Shown here: positions 20,999 through 33,200 of the stretch, one piece after another
Position numbering within the stretch: the first letter of the stretch is position 1
Layout of the letters: the number at the start of each line of letters is the position of its first letter
Origin: Halichoerus grypus
Taxonomy: Eukaryota > Chordata > Mammalia > Carnivora > Phocidae
Assembly: GCF_964656455.1 (NCBI RefSeq)
Contig: NC_135715.1
Coordinates: 77,017,414-77,081,413 of the forward strand
Direction of reading: 5' to 3'
Length of the DNA: 64,000 nt
Program-made: the position numbers and the translations under genes
Notes under the pieces: model-generated
The model's database searches: none
What the model saw: only the letters and a program-made list of their open reading frames with translations
Told to the model about the DNA's origin: nothing

Positions 20999-21797
20999 AA
21001 ACAATATTTGTAGAGATAAATACTAAGAATGTTCCCGAAGTGATTAATGACATCAACTTATAGATTCAAGTAGTGGAGGGAAGGTAAACAGAATAAGTAA
21101 AAGGAAGGTACACTAAGGTAGATCTCAGCAAGGTACTGAAAACCAAAGAAGACAGAGTAGAAAAACTTTTAAAGCAACAAGAAAAAAAAAGACACAATTT
21201 CTTTAAAGAAGCAAACAACAAACTACAAGAAGACTTTCCTTTCAGTATTTTTAAAACTGCCAGTACTTTAAGTGTTGAAATAAAATAACTTATAACCTAG
21301 AATTCTATATCCAACAAAAAAAATCTTTCAAAAATAGAGGCAAAATAAAGACATTTTCAGAGAAACCAAAATAGAGAGACTAGACCTGCACCAAATGCTA
21401 ACATGATTTTTTAGGAGGAAGAAAAATTGCCCTGAATGGAAACATGGAAATGCAAAAACTAATAAGGAGTAATCTAGAGAGTATATTGTGGGTAAATATA
21501 AACATTTATCTTAAAAAACAATAATAAAGTAATAATGTCTTCTGTTGTTTAAGAAAAAAAAAAAGAAGTTAAAATGCAAAATAATGTGAAAAGGCCAGAG
21601 GAAGGTAAAAGTATTAAATTCTACGAGCTGGTAAAAAGTCAAAGATACATCATGTAGTCTCTAGTCTGAGAAAAGTGATCTCAGAGAATAATGAAAGAAA
21701 ATTTAAAAACTTAGAGAGAAAAGGGATATTTAGAAATACTTGATTCACACAAAGGAAAACAAGAAAGGAGAAAAAAAGGTATAAAAACAAAAATACA

Positions 21798-21989
21798 ATG
21801 GGGTCAAATAGGAAAATGAAAAGTAAAATGACACATATGAACCCAAATATGTCAGCAATTGTATTAAATGTGAATGGACTAAATCTGACAATTAAAAGTC
21901 CAAGATTTTTAGAAGAGATAAGAAAAACAAAAGCTAACTTCTATATTTGCTTACTGAAGAATTACTGTAATAGAAACATGGCAGTTTGA
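21798..21989 (+). pseudogene. Fossil L1 ORF2 endonuclease start
   Basis: A 63-codon open stretch includes MSAIVLNVNGLNLTIKSPRF, equivalent to the L1 endonuclease N-terminus ([16 protein letters not shown] in the young copy at 10578). The catalytic Asn context is kept, but the frame ends soon after. It is a remnant, not a gene. Confidence 0.75.
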
Positions 21990-23652
21990 AAGTAAAGGAG
22001 TGGGAAAGGATGTACTGCTTAACCATCAACTAAAGGGAAACTCACGTACTGATATAATATCAGGCAAAGCAGATGTTAAAGAAAAAATGTTAGGAGAGCA
22101 TAAAGATAAGGATATTTTATCATTATAAATAGTAAAATATAATTACATATATATTCATGTACCAATTAATATTTTAAATATATAAAATATGTATCATACA
22201 AATAAATAGTGATATAAATTAAATGAAATACAATATAAATATGAAGTACAGATAGATTGAAATGGAAGGAAATAACAGGCAAAACACTCATACTGGGAGA
22301 GTTTCACACACTTCTCTCAATAGGTGACAAACAGACAAAAAAGACTAGATAACATTAATAAACTTAGTCTAATGTTATATGTAGAACGATACAACGAACA
22401 ATGATGGAATAAAACTTTCAACAGCACGTGTAAATTTACCAAAATTGATCATACTCTGAGTCACAAGGCAACTATTAATAAATTTCACAAGATTTATATA
22501 ATTCAAAGTATGTTCTCTCCTCACATTGTAACTAAGGCAGAAATCAATAATAAAATAATAAATATAATATCTCCACTATTTAGAGAATAAAGAAGAAACT
22601 TCCCAATGGCTTCTCTGTCAAGGTAGAATTCAAATTGGAAGTTAAATCATGTTTTTCACTGATAACATAATATCAAAACATGTAGGATACAGATAAAGCA
22701 GTACTAAGAGGGAAATATATAGTTGTGAAGGACTATAGTACAAAAGAAGAAAGAAAATCAATAATTTAAGTTCCCATTTGAAGAACTTAGAGAATGTTAA
22801 ATCATTTCCAAAGAAAGTAAAAGGAAAGAATTCATATAACTCTGTGAAGCAGATTTATAGAAAATATAAGAAATACAGAAGAAATCAATCAAGTGAAAAA
22901 CAAAAGTATAATGGAGAAAATCAGCACAGCCAAATAATGGTTTTATAAATGAATGATAAAATAGTGAATGTTTATCAATTAATAAAAGAGGGAAAGAACA
23001 AAGAAACAATTACCAGGAATAAGAAAGAAGACATCACTACAGATTCTATATTTAAAAGATAATAAGAGCATTTTAGAGAAAATGAACAAATTCCTTCAAA
23101 AGCACAACCAATCAAATGGGCTTGAGAAGAAATTTTAAAAATCTGAATATTCCTAGAGAAATTGAATGTGATTAAAAGAAAAAAAAAAAAAAACTCCTGA
23201 CACAGAAAGTTTTATTAGTGACTCCTCTAAATACTAAAAAAAAAAGGGAACAATGTCACTCTTACACAAATTCTTCCAGAAAGTAGAAAAGGAGAGAATA
23301 CTTATAAATGTATTTTATGAGGCTAGTTTAATCTTGATATGAAACCTAAAGCAGATACATAAGAAGAAAAGAGAATTATAGACCAACACTCTCATGAAAA
23401 TAGAAGTGAAAAACTTAAAATGTTAGCAAAACTAATTCAGCAATATTAAGAAAAGGAAAATCCATTGCAACAATAGTGGAGTTTATACCAAAAGAGCAAA
23501 ACTGTTTACACACTGGGTAGTCAATCAATGTAATTCAGCATATTATCAGAGAACAAAGAGAAAATCACCAGATAATCTCAGCATTGGCTGAATAACACAT
23601 TTGATAAAATTCAATAGATACACTCCATAAAAGCTTTTCGTAAACTAGGATT

Positions 23653-23878
23653 AGAAGGAAATTTCTTGGGGCGCCTGGGTGGCTCAGTTGTTAAGTGTCT
23701 GCCTTCGGCTCAGGTCGTGGTCCCAGGGTCCTGGGATGGAGCCCCACATCTGGCTCCCTACTCAGCAGGAAGCCTGCTTCTCCCTCTCCCACTCCTCCGA
23801 TTGTGTTTTCTCTCTCGCTGTGTCTCTCTCTGTCAAATAAATAAAATCTTTAAAAAAAAAAAAAGAAGGAAATTTCTT
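23653..23878 (+). mobile_element. CanSINE inside L1M ORF2, with perfect TSD
   Basis: The body runs from about 23668, starting GGGGCGCCTGGGTGGCTCAG, to the A tail at 23863. AGAAGGAAATTTCTT is duplicated perfectly at 23653-23667 and 23864-23878. A and B boxes are recognisable. Confidence 0.95.
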
Positions 23879-25190
23879 TGATTTAATAGTAATACAACAA
23901 CAAAAACCCTACATTAAATGGTGAATTTCAAATGGTGAAGAATTCCAAATGGTGAAGAAAGCTTTCTTCCTGTAAATAAGAACAAGGCAAGGATTTTACT
24001 TGCCCCCACTTCTATTCATCACGTTACAGGACAGATGGTGTAATAAGGAAAATTGTAAAAAAGATATAAAAGGAAGAATAAAAAGACATCATTATTCAGG
24101 GTTAAGATAGTTGTATATATTGAAAATCCCTCAAAAATCTATAGATAAAATATTAAAATTGATAAGGGAGTTCGGCAAAATCACAAGATAAAAGGTAAAA
24201 AAATCAATGGCATTTATATTTATTAGGAACGAACAAATAGAAAATGAAATTTTAAAATATTATTTAGCATAAAAATAATTATTTGGAATAATCTAATAAA
24301 AGACATGCAGGAACTGTGCTGAAATAAGAAAACGTTATGACGAGCACTTTTAAAAGACCTAAATATATCTGGAAAGATATACCACATTTATTAATTTGAA
24401 GACTTATTATTGTGAGGGTGTTAATTCTCCCCAAATTGATATATAGATTTAATACAATTCCAATCTGTATCTCAGCAGATTTTGTGAAAATTGGCAAACT
24501 AATTATAAATTAGCTGGACATGCAAAAGCAAAGGATAATCAAGGCAGTTTTGAGAAAGAAAAAGAAAGCTGAAGGACATACATGGTTAAAATGAAAGAAA
24601 AAAAGAGAGTACCAAGTGTCGGCAAGTATTTAAATAACAGGAACTCATCATGCTTCATACTCTGCTTGGCAAGAGTGTATATTGTTAAGATCTCTTTGGG
24701 AAACTGATGGCATCAACTCAACCTGAACATAGGTATATGCCTTATGGCCCACAAATTTCAGGTCTACAATATGTTCTATATGATGAAGAATGGAGAGACA
24801 TACAGATGTTCATTAAAATGTACTTAAGAATTCATCCTGGAACTATGCAAAACAACCCAGACCTGGAATTCCAATGCCCGTGAATATTAGATCAGGCAAA
24901 TAAATTGTGGTATATTCATGAGATGAAATATACAGGAATAAGTACCAACAAACCATCACTACATTGCAAAGCCATGTTTGGATTGCAAAACATAATGTCA
25001 AAACAAAAAATATACATATAATTCCATTTCTACAAAGTTATAAAACAGGTAAAATTAATGTATCATGTTATAAATCATGACAGTGGTTATTTTGGGGGTA
25101 GCAAGGAGGGTGGAGCTTTAGGAGTAATTGTGGTGTAATGTCTGATCTATTTCTTGATCTGAGAGTTGGTACATAAAAATGTCCCTTTTC

Positions 25191-26254
25191 TAAAGCTTAC
25201 TCAAGCTCTACACCTCCTCCATAAAAATTTTGCTTAAAAAATTCCAAATGGGCAAGGGGATGAGAAATCTAGCCTAATGTGAAAGACTATTTTGAATTGA
25301 AATATAGTGAAAAGCAAAGACATCATATGTGAAGGCAATTAGAAGCACCTTTCTCCTTGACCAAGTCTGTCTCCATCCAACTGTAATAAATGTTTCAGTA
25401 GCAGACGTTGACCATAATAAGTACTTTTGCAGGCTCAGAGCCAAACCCAGATAAGCCTCAGTAGGACTTTGTCCAATTTCTTAATTTAAAAATGCAGTAT
25501 TCATTTTAAAGGCTAATTTTAGCCATCCTGTTAAATCTCTGTTGCACCAGGCTGCTCTATTCACCTTCCCTAATGTTTACTAATCCTTGAAAATAATTGA
25601 AAGCAATTTTACAGAAGCATGAAATGAGTTTTCATGGATTTTCATCTATGCAAAGTGGGCTTCAAAATTATATTTGATCCTGAGTAGATTACCTACTTGT
25701 GTTTTTTCAACTTCTCCTATTTCCTTATTGTAACTTTACTAAGTCTCATACGTTGTTCCCCAAAAGATTTTAAGAGGTAATTGCTAAGCAAATAACATAA
25801 GCAAGATTATACAATTTTCTATCATTTGTCAACTAAAAAGTATATCATGATGCCTATTCTGAAAAATTCTTTCCATTTTTGATGCATTATCTACAGCATG
25901 CTATTAACTTTTATAACACTTAAATTATTTTTATTATATAAGTAATATATATTCTTTATGTCAATTCATTTAATATGGAAATCTATACACATATGTCCAA
26001 ACATGCATATACATGCACACACATTTGTAGCAATGCTCCCTTCCCCTGTTCCTAATCCCACTCCCCTCCTCATGGGTCTCTCTAGGAGGTGACTGACTAT
26101 ACTATATTATTTCTGAAATGACTTATCCCTGAAAACCCAGTATCTTCAAATCCCAGAGCATCATTTGATCATACCATTTTCTGTTTTTTACATAAAAAAG
26201 AAATCTTCTCTAAAAAGGACGATTTTTCTATTTTCACTTGCTTCATAGTGGTAG
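25191..26254. other. No recognised feature
   Basis: AT-rich sequence without a named repeat or exon that I can support. Confidence 0.45.
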
Positions 26255-26480
26255 TAGTAACAGGTAATATTTATTGTGTTTCCACTGGGACAATTTACTA
26301 AGCACTTTACAAAGACCAACTCATTTTATCCTTCTAACATTCTATGTGGGTATACGCTACCTCCACTGTAGAAGTTCTTTCAGGGAGAGGAAAGTAAACA
26401 CCTAGAGTCACAGTTATTAAGTGGCAGATGTGAATTCTGAATTTGTGAAATCTGATTCCAAACTTCCAATTAACCCACAT
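26255..26480 (+). repeat. MIR SINE
   Basis: Sense MIR order: GGTAATATTTATTGTGTTTCC, then ACTAAGCACTTTACAAAGACC, CTCATTTTATCCTTCTAAC, GTCACAGTTATTAAGTGGCAG. Diverged but clear. Confidence 0.75.
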
Positions 26481-26734
26481 CTGCATTAGTGGGATTCTTA
26501 CTCTGAACTTCAGTGATTCCCACATTTGACTATAACAGAGAGTAAGCAAAGAATTCAGGTAATCTTTAACTCTCTTGGTACAATCACCTATCTCAAAGTT
26601 ACAAAAGTACCAGCGTATTTCCAATGTTTACCAAGTAGTTGATTGCAATTTGGAAAAAGTTATCTAAAAAGTCATGAGTTGTATTTTATTATGATTAAGT
26701 AAGAAAATCAGGTGTGAGACCCCAGTATATCTGG

Positions 26735-27110
26735 CCCATAGCCTCTGTGATAATTATAGAAGACATTCCTAGTTATCACAAATATTTTCATTCTTCTCAC
26801 CCCACTCCCCTTGACCACATCTGGCAAATGGTGTTTCCTAATACCCCTGATGTTAGGGGCCCTCGTCACATGACTTACTTTGGCTAAGGAAATGTGGGCC
26901 AAACAATATTTTTGAGCTGTTGAGCATCTTGTTGGGGTCTTTGTACTGTGCTCAACCCTGAAGCCTCAGGCTGTGATGTCAGCATCCTCATACTAAGGGG
27001 ACACCAGGTGGGGCAGAGTTCCTCCCAATCACCAGTAACCCAGCTTTGGTCTTAGGTGGTGAGCCAGAAATAAACATTATTATTTAAGTCACTCTCAGTT
27101 TGGGGATTGT
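26735..27110 (+). repeat. Unnamed ancient repeat ending in AATAAA-like tail
   Basis: The downstream part GAGCCAGAAATAAACATTATTATTTAAGTCACT followed by TTTGGGGATTGTTCATAACTACAG resembles a widespread mammalian MER/LTR tail. The upstream TTACTTTGGCTAAGGAAATGTGGGCC fits the same family. I cannot assign a name. Confidence 0.4.
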
Positions 27111-27284
27111 TCATAACTACAGAATTTCCTTGGTTGTCCTAATGGTTAATTAAAAAGCAAACACAAACAAACAAACTTGCTTTGTTGAGTGTATAGGTTA
27201 CATCTTAACTTACAACAATTCTGTCAGGTGTTACCCATAATCTTTTTTTTCCCCATAATCTTCCTCAAGGTAAAGGCTAAAATG

Positions 27285-27430
27285 TAAACAGCACTTACCA
27301 TATACTGAGCACTATTCAAGTTTTTCAACAAGTCTAAGAAGTAGGTGGTATTACTATTCCCGTTTTGCAGAAGAGCAAACATGCTCTTGGTCACACAGCT
27401 AACAAGGGATAGAGGTGGATTTGAAATGGG
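27285..27430 (+). repeat. MIR SINE
   Basis: CAGCACTTACCATATACTGAGCAC, then GTAGGTGGTATTACTATTCCCG, TTTTGCAGAAGAGCAAAC and GGTCACACAGCTAACAAGGG follow MIR sense order. Confidence 0.75.
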
Positions 27431-27439
27431 GCAATCTAT

Positions 27440-28100
27440 GCACAGAAACGTGAAAAAGTCTGTGGGAAAAAATGTGTTTCAGGGAAGCTGAATGAGTTCT
27501 AAAGAGCACATGGCTAGGAAGTGACATTAGCAAGTCTTGACAGGACGAGCTGACCTGAGATTCCCTGAGGATTCCTGGAACTGCTATAAGAGGTCTAAAT
27601 AGTGCCCTTTGGGGGGTTACTTAAAGTGCTGGCAACCCCACAGGATTCATAAGAAATAAATACGGGGGAATTCAGTTATTTCTCTCTCTTTGTGATTTTT
27701 TGTTTTCCTTCTGTTTACTTTTGTTAATTAATACTAACCCCATAAATACTAATGAAATGATGCAAAGGGTAACTTTCAGGAGAGTTACACAACTCTCTTT
27801 AATTTGTTGCCTAGTTCTAGAAATACCTAGACAGCTGCAAAAATCTGGGTTACTAATATTTCCTTCATATGAAGCAGAAATCAGAAAAATTAAATTATTA
27901 GTTGCTTTATTTATTTGCTTTTTGGTCATACTATAGAATGATGCAGCTGAAAGGCATATTAGTCTTTCTTAGTAGATACTGTAACATCTATATCAATCTA
28001 GATTATTTTCCAGTCCTTAAAAATATATTTATATGTAACTGACTTAAAAGTCAACAATTTGTTTTCTTTCTTTATTACCCCTAACATGAATTCCTACACC
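27440..28100. other. No recognised feature
   Basis: Overlapping short frames on both strands at 27672-27936 are chance openings in AT-rich DNA. Confidence 0.4.
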
Positions 28101-28409
28101 ATGGAGACCTTTGAGGTTTCTGTTTCCTGCATCTGCTCACAAATTATTTTTGCTGATGTGAGCTGTCCTTTGTCATTTCATTTCTGTCTGTACAAATTCT
28201 CCTGTTCCTAATGTCCAGTGAAAGTTCTAGTGCTCCTTAAATTACTCTGTCTCTATTAGTTTAGCTCATGTGATCAACTGTGCCTCACTATTCTGGAAAA
28301 GAGTAGGGGCTGCATTATTTATTAAACAGCTTTTATGATTGCCTTCCTTGCTTGGTTATCTTTTGATGTCTATCCCCTCTTAAGGTGTATGCTTCTTAAG
28401 GAAATGACT

Positions 28410-28469
<60 letters not shown>

Positions 28470-28530
28470 AATCTGGCGCAGGACTATGAACATAGTAAGT
28501 GTTAATAAATGTTTTTGGATTCACTGCCGG
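28100..28530 (+). repeat. L2 LINE 3'-end fragment with microsatellite insertion
   Basis: GTGTATGCTTCTTAAGGAAATGACTT, then after the microsatellite GGACTATGAACATAGTAAGTGTTAATAAATGTTTTTGG match the L2 terminus in sense orientation. The (GT)n(AT)n tract splits the fragment. Confidence 0.55.
28411..28467 (+). repeat. (GT)8(AT)20 compound microsatellite
   Basis: An uninterrupted GT run at 28411-28426 passes into an AT run to 28467. The AT part is self-complementary and likely to vary in length between individuals. Confidence 0.97.
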
Positions 28531-30000
28531 AGAGTCACCAACTCTACACGGTGGTATCTTATAATCAAAAGTTGCTTCTAAGTGATTTTTGTATTCCACA
28601 ATCTCCTATTAATATATACTACATGTTACATTATTGATTCAAGTAAACACCTAACACAGATATAACCAGTGTTTCTTTTACGTCTTATCTTTTAGAGTAT
28701 AACAATCCTGGGATCCAGGCCATGCTTTCTCAGTTTTTTTGGTTGTTTGTTTTTTTTGTGTTTTGTTTTTACCAATACAGCAGAAGTACTTTGATGTTTT
28801 TTTCCAAATACAAATCCCTTTCTAGCATCTGGACCACCAGCCCAAATTTTGATAATTAGTTCCTTTCTTTCTTTTTTTATAATTTTATAACCTATATTTG
28901 CATTTTGAAACATGTTCTGTATGCTTAGAATCTTCTGAAATTTTTTAAAATTTTATTTATATCCAATATATATCCAACTTTTTGAAAATGGTCCATGTGC
29001 ACTTAAAATAATTTTTTTTTTTTACAATAGTTGGACACAGTGCCATTTCTATATCTATTTGGTCAAGTTTGTTAATCACAATTTTGTCTGCAGGTTCTAT
29101 CAATCACTCAGGGAGATGAGTTAAAAATCTGTACTATGATTATGATTATGAATTTTTTCTTTGTTTCTTCTTGCAGTTTTTTCTCTCCTTCCACCACCTC
29201 TGTCCCTCTGCCTTGGAGGAAAAAATCAGTTTTGGAAACAAAGCATGTACCATACGTTATGTACCACTTAGAGCAAGGGCAGAGCAGTACCCTGTATTTA
29301 AAACATATTAATATTCTAAAACAAAGCCACCACAGTGGATAAATAAAGACCGTAAATGATATCTTGTCAAGTAAGCTCAAGTTTTGGCAGCAAACATGCA
29401 AAGCTTTCAGTTTTCAAAGCTTTGTTGATTTCATCATTGTGAACAAGAGATTTTACATCTGTATTTTTAGGGTAGGTTATAATGTGCGATATGAACAGTG
29501 TTCTCTTCTAGCACATGGAACCATTTATCATTATAAAGTGATGTTCATCTCTAGAAATGCCTTTCACTTTAAGTTCTATTTGTCTGATATTAATGTAGTT
29601 GATATCAATGTATATTATCATTGTAGCAGCAAATTAATATATTATATATGATATTCTATTACATCTATAAACTGGTTCATATTTATGTGGTATATCTTTC
29701 TCTATCTTTTTCTATATCCTTATAATTTAGGTATATTTTTGATGTGTCTCCTAAAAGTATTTTAATTGAAGTTTTAAAAACATACTCTGAAGTCGTTTTT
29801 CTTAAAGTACTTAGTTTCTTTACAGTTAATGTAATTACCGTATTACATTTAATGAAATAATTGGTTTAAGTACACTGTCATACTTTCTGATTTCTGTATT
29901 TCTCTCCATTTTTATGTATTTCTCTACTTTTTTGACCATTTTTCCTAATTGCTTTTTGTACTTATGTGTTTTTCTCCCTACCTATGCAATGGTTACTTTC
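28531..30000. other. No recognised feature
   Basis: AT-rich DNA with T and A homopolymers (for example 29010-29022). Overlapping short frames on opposite strands at 29108-29401 have no recognisable domain. Confidence 0.4.
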
Positions 30001-30020
30001 TTTCCTATTAGTTTCCTATT

Positions 30021-30187
30021 AGTTGCAACCTTAAAAATTAAAATATGCAGATCTGACAAAATAGAAAATTAATTATTTTCATCTTCAGCCAGATGATAAT
30101 ACAAGTTGCAACCTTAAAAATTAAAATATGCAGATCTGACAAAACAGAAAATTAATTCTTTTCATCTTCAACCAGATGATAATACAA
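30021..30187 (+). repeat. 83-bp tandem duplication
   Basis: Two adjacent units begin AGTTGCAACCTTAAAAATTA at 30021 and 30104. They differ at about three positions (ATAGAA/ACAGAA, ATTATT/ATTCTT, CAGCC/CAACC). A shorter 10-11 bp tandem (TTTCCTATTAG twice) directly precedes them. Confidence 0.95.
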
Positions 30188-30662
30188 GGACCTTAAAACA
30201 ATGCACACTCATGCATACTGGCTTGTATGCTGTTCTAGCCATCACTATTTTCCTCTTTTCCATAATACCTCAGGTCATGATGTGAGCATGCACACTGGGC
30301 AGACTGCAGTGCAGTTTCTCCCAGCTGCTCTGCACCCTTCTCCAATCACTGGTACCAAGGCACCCTCCTGGAATGTCCCCTACAAGTGGAATCAGGATCT
30401 GCTTAGATTTAGTTCATCTTTTCCCTGAGTCTTAGCTTTGGGAGAATCCTCCCTTTGGAGAGCCAGCTTTCCTGTTAGACTGAACATGATGGAGACGCTC
30501 CGGATTTTGATCCATATTTTCATCACCCCAAGAGACCCTCACAACAAAACTTGAATTCACCTGTGTCAGTAATTGCCCTCAGGTAAAGGCTGTTTCAGCA
30601 CTCAGCTTGCTTTCTTGGGTCTCTGCTTTCACTTAGTTTCAGAACCTAATAACTCTTTCTTT

Positions 30663-31415
30663 CTTTGTATTTTTTAAATTTGAGTACAGTTGACACACAA
30701 TGTTACATTAGTTTCAGGTGTACAACATAGTGATTCTGTAAGTTTATACTTTATGCTATGCTCACTACACGTGCAGCTACCTTCTGTCACCAGGCAACAC
30801 CATTACAGTATCATTGACTATATTCTGTATGCTGTGTCTTTTTTAAAAAATTTTATTATGTTATGTTAATCCCCATACATTACATCATTAGTTTTTGATG
30901 TAGTGTTCCATGATTCATTGTTTGCATATAACACCCAGTGCTCCATGTAGTACATGCCCTCCTTAATACCCATCACTGGGCTAACACATCCCCCCACCCC
31001 CCTCCCCTCTAAAACCCTCAGTTTATTTCTCAGAGTCTGTAGTCTTTCATGGTTCATCTCCCCCTCCGATTTCCCCCCTTCATTTTTCCCTTCCTGCTAT
31101 CTTCTTCTTTTTTTAATTAACATATAATGTATTATTTGTTTCAGAGGTACAGGTCTGTGATTCAACAGTCTTACACAATTCACAGCGCTCACCATAGCAC
31201 ATACCCTCCCCAATGTCTATCACCCAGCCACTGTGTCCCTCCCACCCCCCACCACTCCAGCAACCCTCAGTTTGTTTCCTGAGATTAAAAATTCCTCATA
31301 TCAGTGAGAACATATGATACATGTCTTTCTATGCTGTGTCTTTTATTCCCATGATTTATTTATTCCATAACTGGAAGCCTGGACCAGATAACTTCTAATA
31401 AGCCCATCAGCTTCC
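30663..31415 (-). repeat. Older L1 3' end (L1MA/MB-like) hosting a young L1
   Basis: TTTAAATTTGAGTACAGTTGACACACAATG ... GTTTCAGGTGTACAACATAGTGATTC is the antisense of an old L1 3' terminus. After the insertion it resumes as ATTCCCATGATTTATTTATTCCATAACTGGAAGCCTG. The insertion at 30828-31344 cleanly separates the two halves. Confidence 0.65.
30828..31344 (-). mobile_element. 5'-truncated young L1 with perfect 15-bp TSD
   Basis: The body at 30843-31329 is a young L1 3' UTR (CCCATACATTACATCATTAGTTTTTGATG; CACCCAGTGCTCCATG; C-rich runs). TATGCTGTGTCTTTT is duplicated exactly at 30828-30842 and 31330-31344. Confidence 0.95.
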
Positions 31416-33039
31416 CAGTATCTAAAAAAAATCTTTTAAAAACCTGTATCTACATTATGAGCATAATGCCTCAGTTAATGTCACAACCACATAGTTAATG
31501 GCAATATGAATTCAATTATTAACAAATGTGTATGAGTATTTACTAGCATAGGGCAGATATACTTAAATTTACCAATAATAGAATATCAATGTTTATGAAA
31601 ATACTGGAGGTATTTTACTGCTATTTTACAAACAAATTTCTTGGTATGTTAGGGGAAAATGAATGCCAAGGTAAAAGCTAGTTAATATCTTTCTAGAGAA
31701 CATACATGTGAAATCTTCCATGATCAGTCAGTCGACTTTCACATAGCAATAATCCAAGACTTCCATCCTATGTGAAATCATTCAACGAGGGTTCCTTTCC
31801 CTTAGTTTTCACAGCTTCTCCATCTCCCACCAAGAATCTGCAGAGCTTACCTAGGCACCTTGCTAACCTCTTCTGTGGATCAAGCTCCTTCAGCAAGTTC
31901 TGCTCTCTCAGGGTCCCACTCTCTCTTGAACTAGTGATTCCTGTAAACTCAGCTCTCAGAAGACAAAAGCAACCTCACAGCAGAGATGTGACCAGACCAC
32001 AGCAGTTTCCCAAAGGTTTACTGAAAATCTGGGAAGAATAGCACAATAATATAAGAACAGCACAATTCAGAGCACAATTAAAACTGGATGTCAAGATGGC
32101 CCTTAGTAAAAGCCAATGAAAAGACTATTTGCCCAGGGATTCCCCCACTGGCGACTCCTTTCCTGAGCTCTTCTGACCAGAACCTCCTCTCTCATCTTAT
32201 TTCTCCCCAAGGTCTTATAGCCCCAGCTTCCTCTGCCTTTTCCTGGCCCCACTCTGCAAAGATGTAACATAAATTATGTAACATCGTAATAATTGCTCTA
32301 GAGCCACTGTCCTACTGACCTTGTACAATAGTATGCAAAACAGTATAGCCATGATTAGTTTCAGCCTCTCCATTCAAGTATAGACTCAGTACCTTAATTT
32401 TACATAGGAAAAGGTTCCTTATAGCACCCCATCTAAAATAAAGATAAATCTTACCAAAAGGTGAGTTATTAGTACCCCACAAAGCAGAAAATATGCACTC
32501 TATTGTCAATGCTGCCCATGTGGTGTGGCCGTGAGATTAGAGAAACCTTTGTCCCAGAGCTGATCCTTCCTGCTCCAGCTCATCTCTTTTGCCCCAGCCC
32601 TCACTATTGCTCTTGGTTTATTTTTTCTCATAGCATACATACATACGTGAATTTAATAAGACTGAAGGACACGATGAGTATATGAAATTTAGTAGGCAGG
32701 GGAGAATTTGATGACCTCACATTAAAATACCTTCTAAGTGGGAATAACGTGTTCTTCCAAACATTAGGAAATGCTTTCTAAACAAAATGTTGTCACCACT
32801 CTCTATTTGCCTGAAGAAACTGAAGTTATAAGATCACATGAGACCAAGTAAAATGAAAAGTGTATAATCTCAAGAATTAAACATATGAAGAAAACCAAAG
32901 TGGAAGGTAAACTGTCTTCCATTTTCACATCAGCAGGTGTTTAAGAGCCTGAGTCATTCAGATAATAACCTGACACATTTTATGAATTGAATTTTGTTAC
33001 TTTTGTATTATGCATCAGTCATTATGACATGTCCTATTG
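31416..33039. other. No recognised feature
   Basis: A plus-strand frame of 89 codons at 31772-32041 (MKSFNEGSFPLVFTASPSP...) has no domain I recognise. No repeat was named. Confidence 0.4.
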
Positions 33040-33200
33040 CCCCCATTACACATACACCCTATACTCTTTACCCTGCTTTATAGTTTTCCAAAGCAAAAAT
33101 CACAGGCATATTATATATTTGGGTATTTATTTGCTGTCTTCCTCTACTAGAATATGACTTCTATGAAAGCAAAGGCTAGAATAGAAGTATGTATCATTAT
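33040..33200 (+). repeat. L2 LINE fragment (tentative)
   Basis: TACCCTGCTTTATAGTTTTCC and CTAGAATATGACTTCTATGAAAGCAAAGGC fit the sense L2 3' region. Confidence 0.45.

Larger units (their letters stand above)
20091..25190 (+). mobile_element. Near-full-length ancient L1M, degenerate, with three nested SINEs
   Basis: The remnant follows L1 sense order. ORF1 comes first (ATTGGAGCTGGAGACACAGAC; CTAGAATTCTATATCCAAC; TCTTTCAAAAATAGAGGCAAAATAAAGAC). The ORF2 endonuclease start follows at about 21850 (TTGTATTAAATGTGAATGGAC, i.e. VLNVNGLN). Diverged ORF2 then runs to about 24580 and the C-terminal/3' UTR to about 25190. Many stops and indels make it a fossil. SINEs sit at 20332-20515, 20776-20998 and 23653-23878. 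The 5' boundary is uncertain. Confidence 0.65.
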
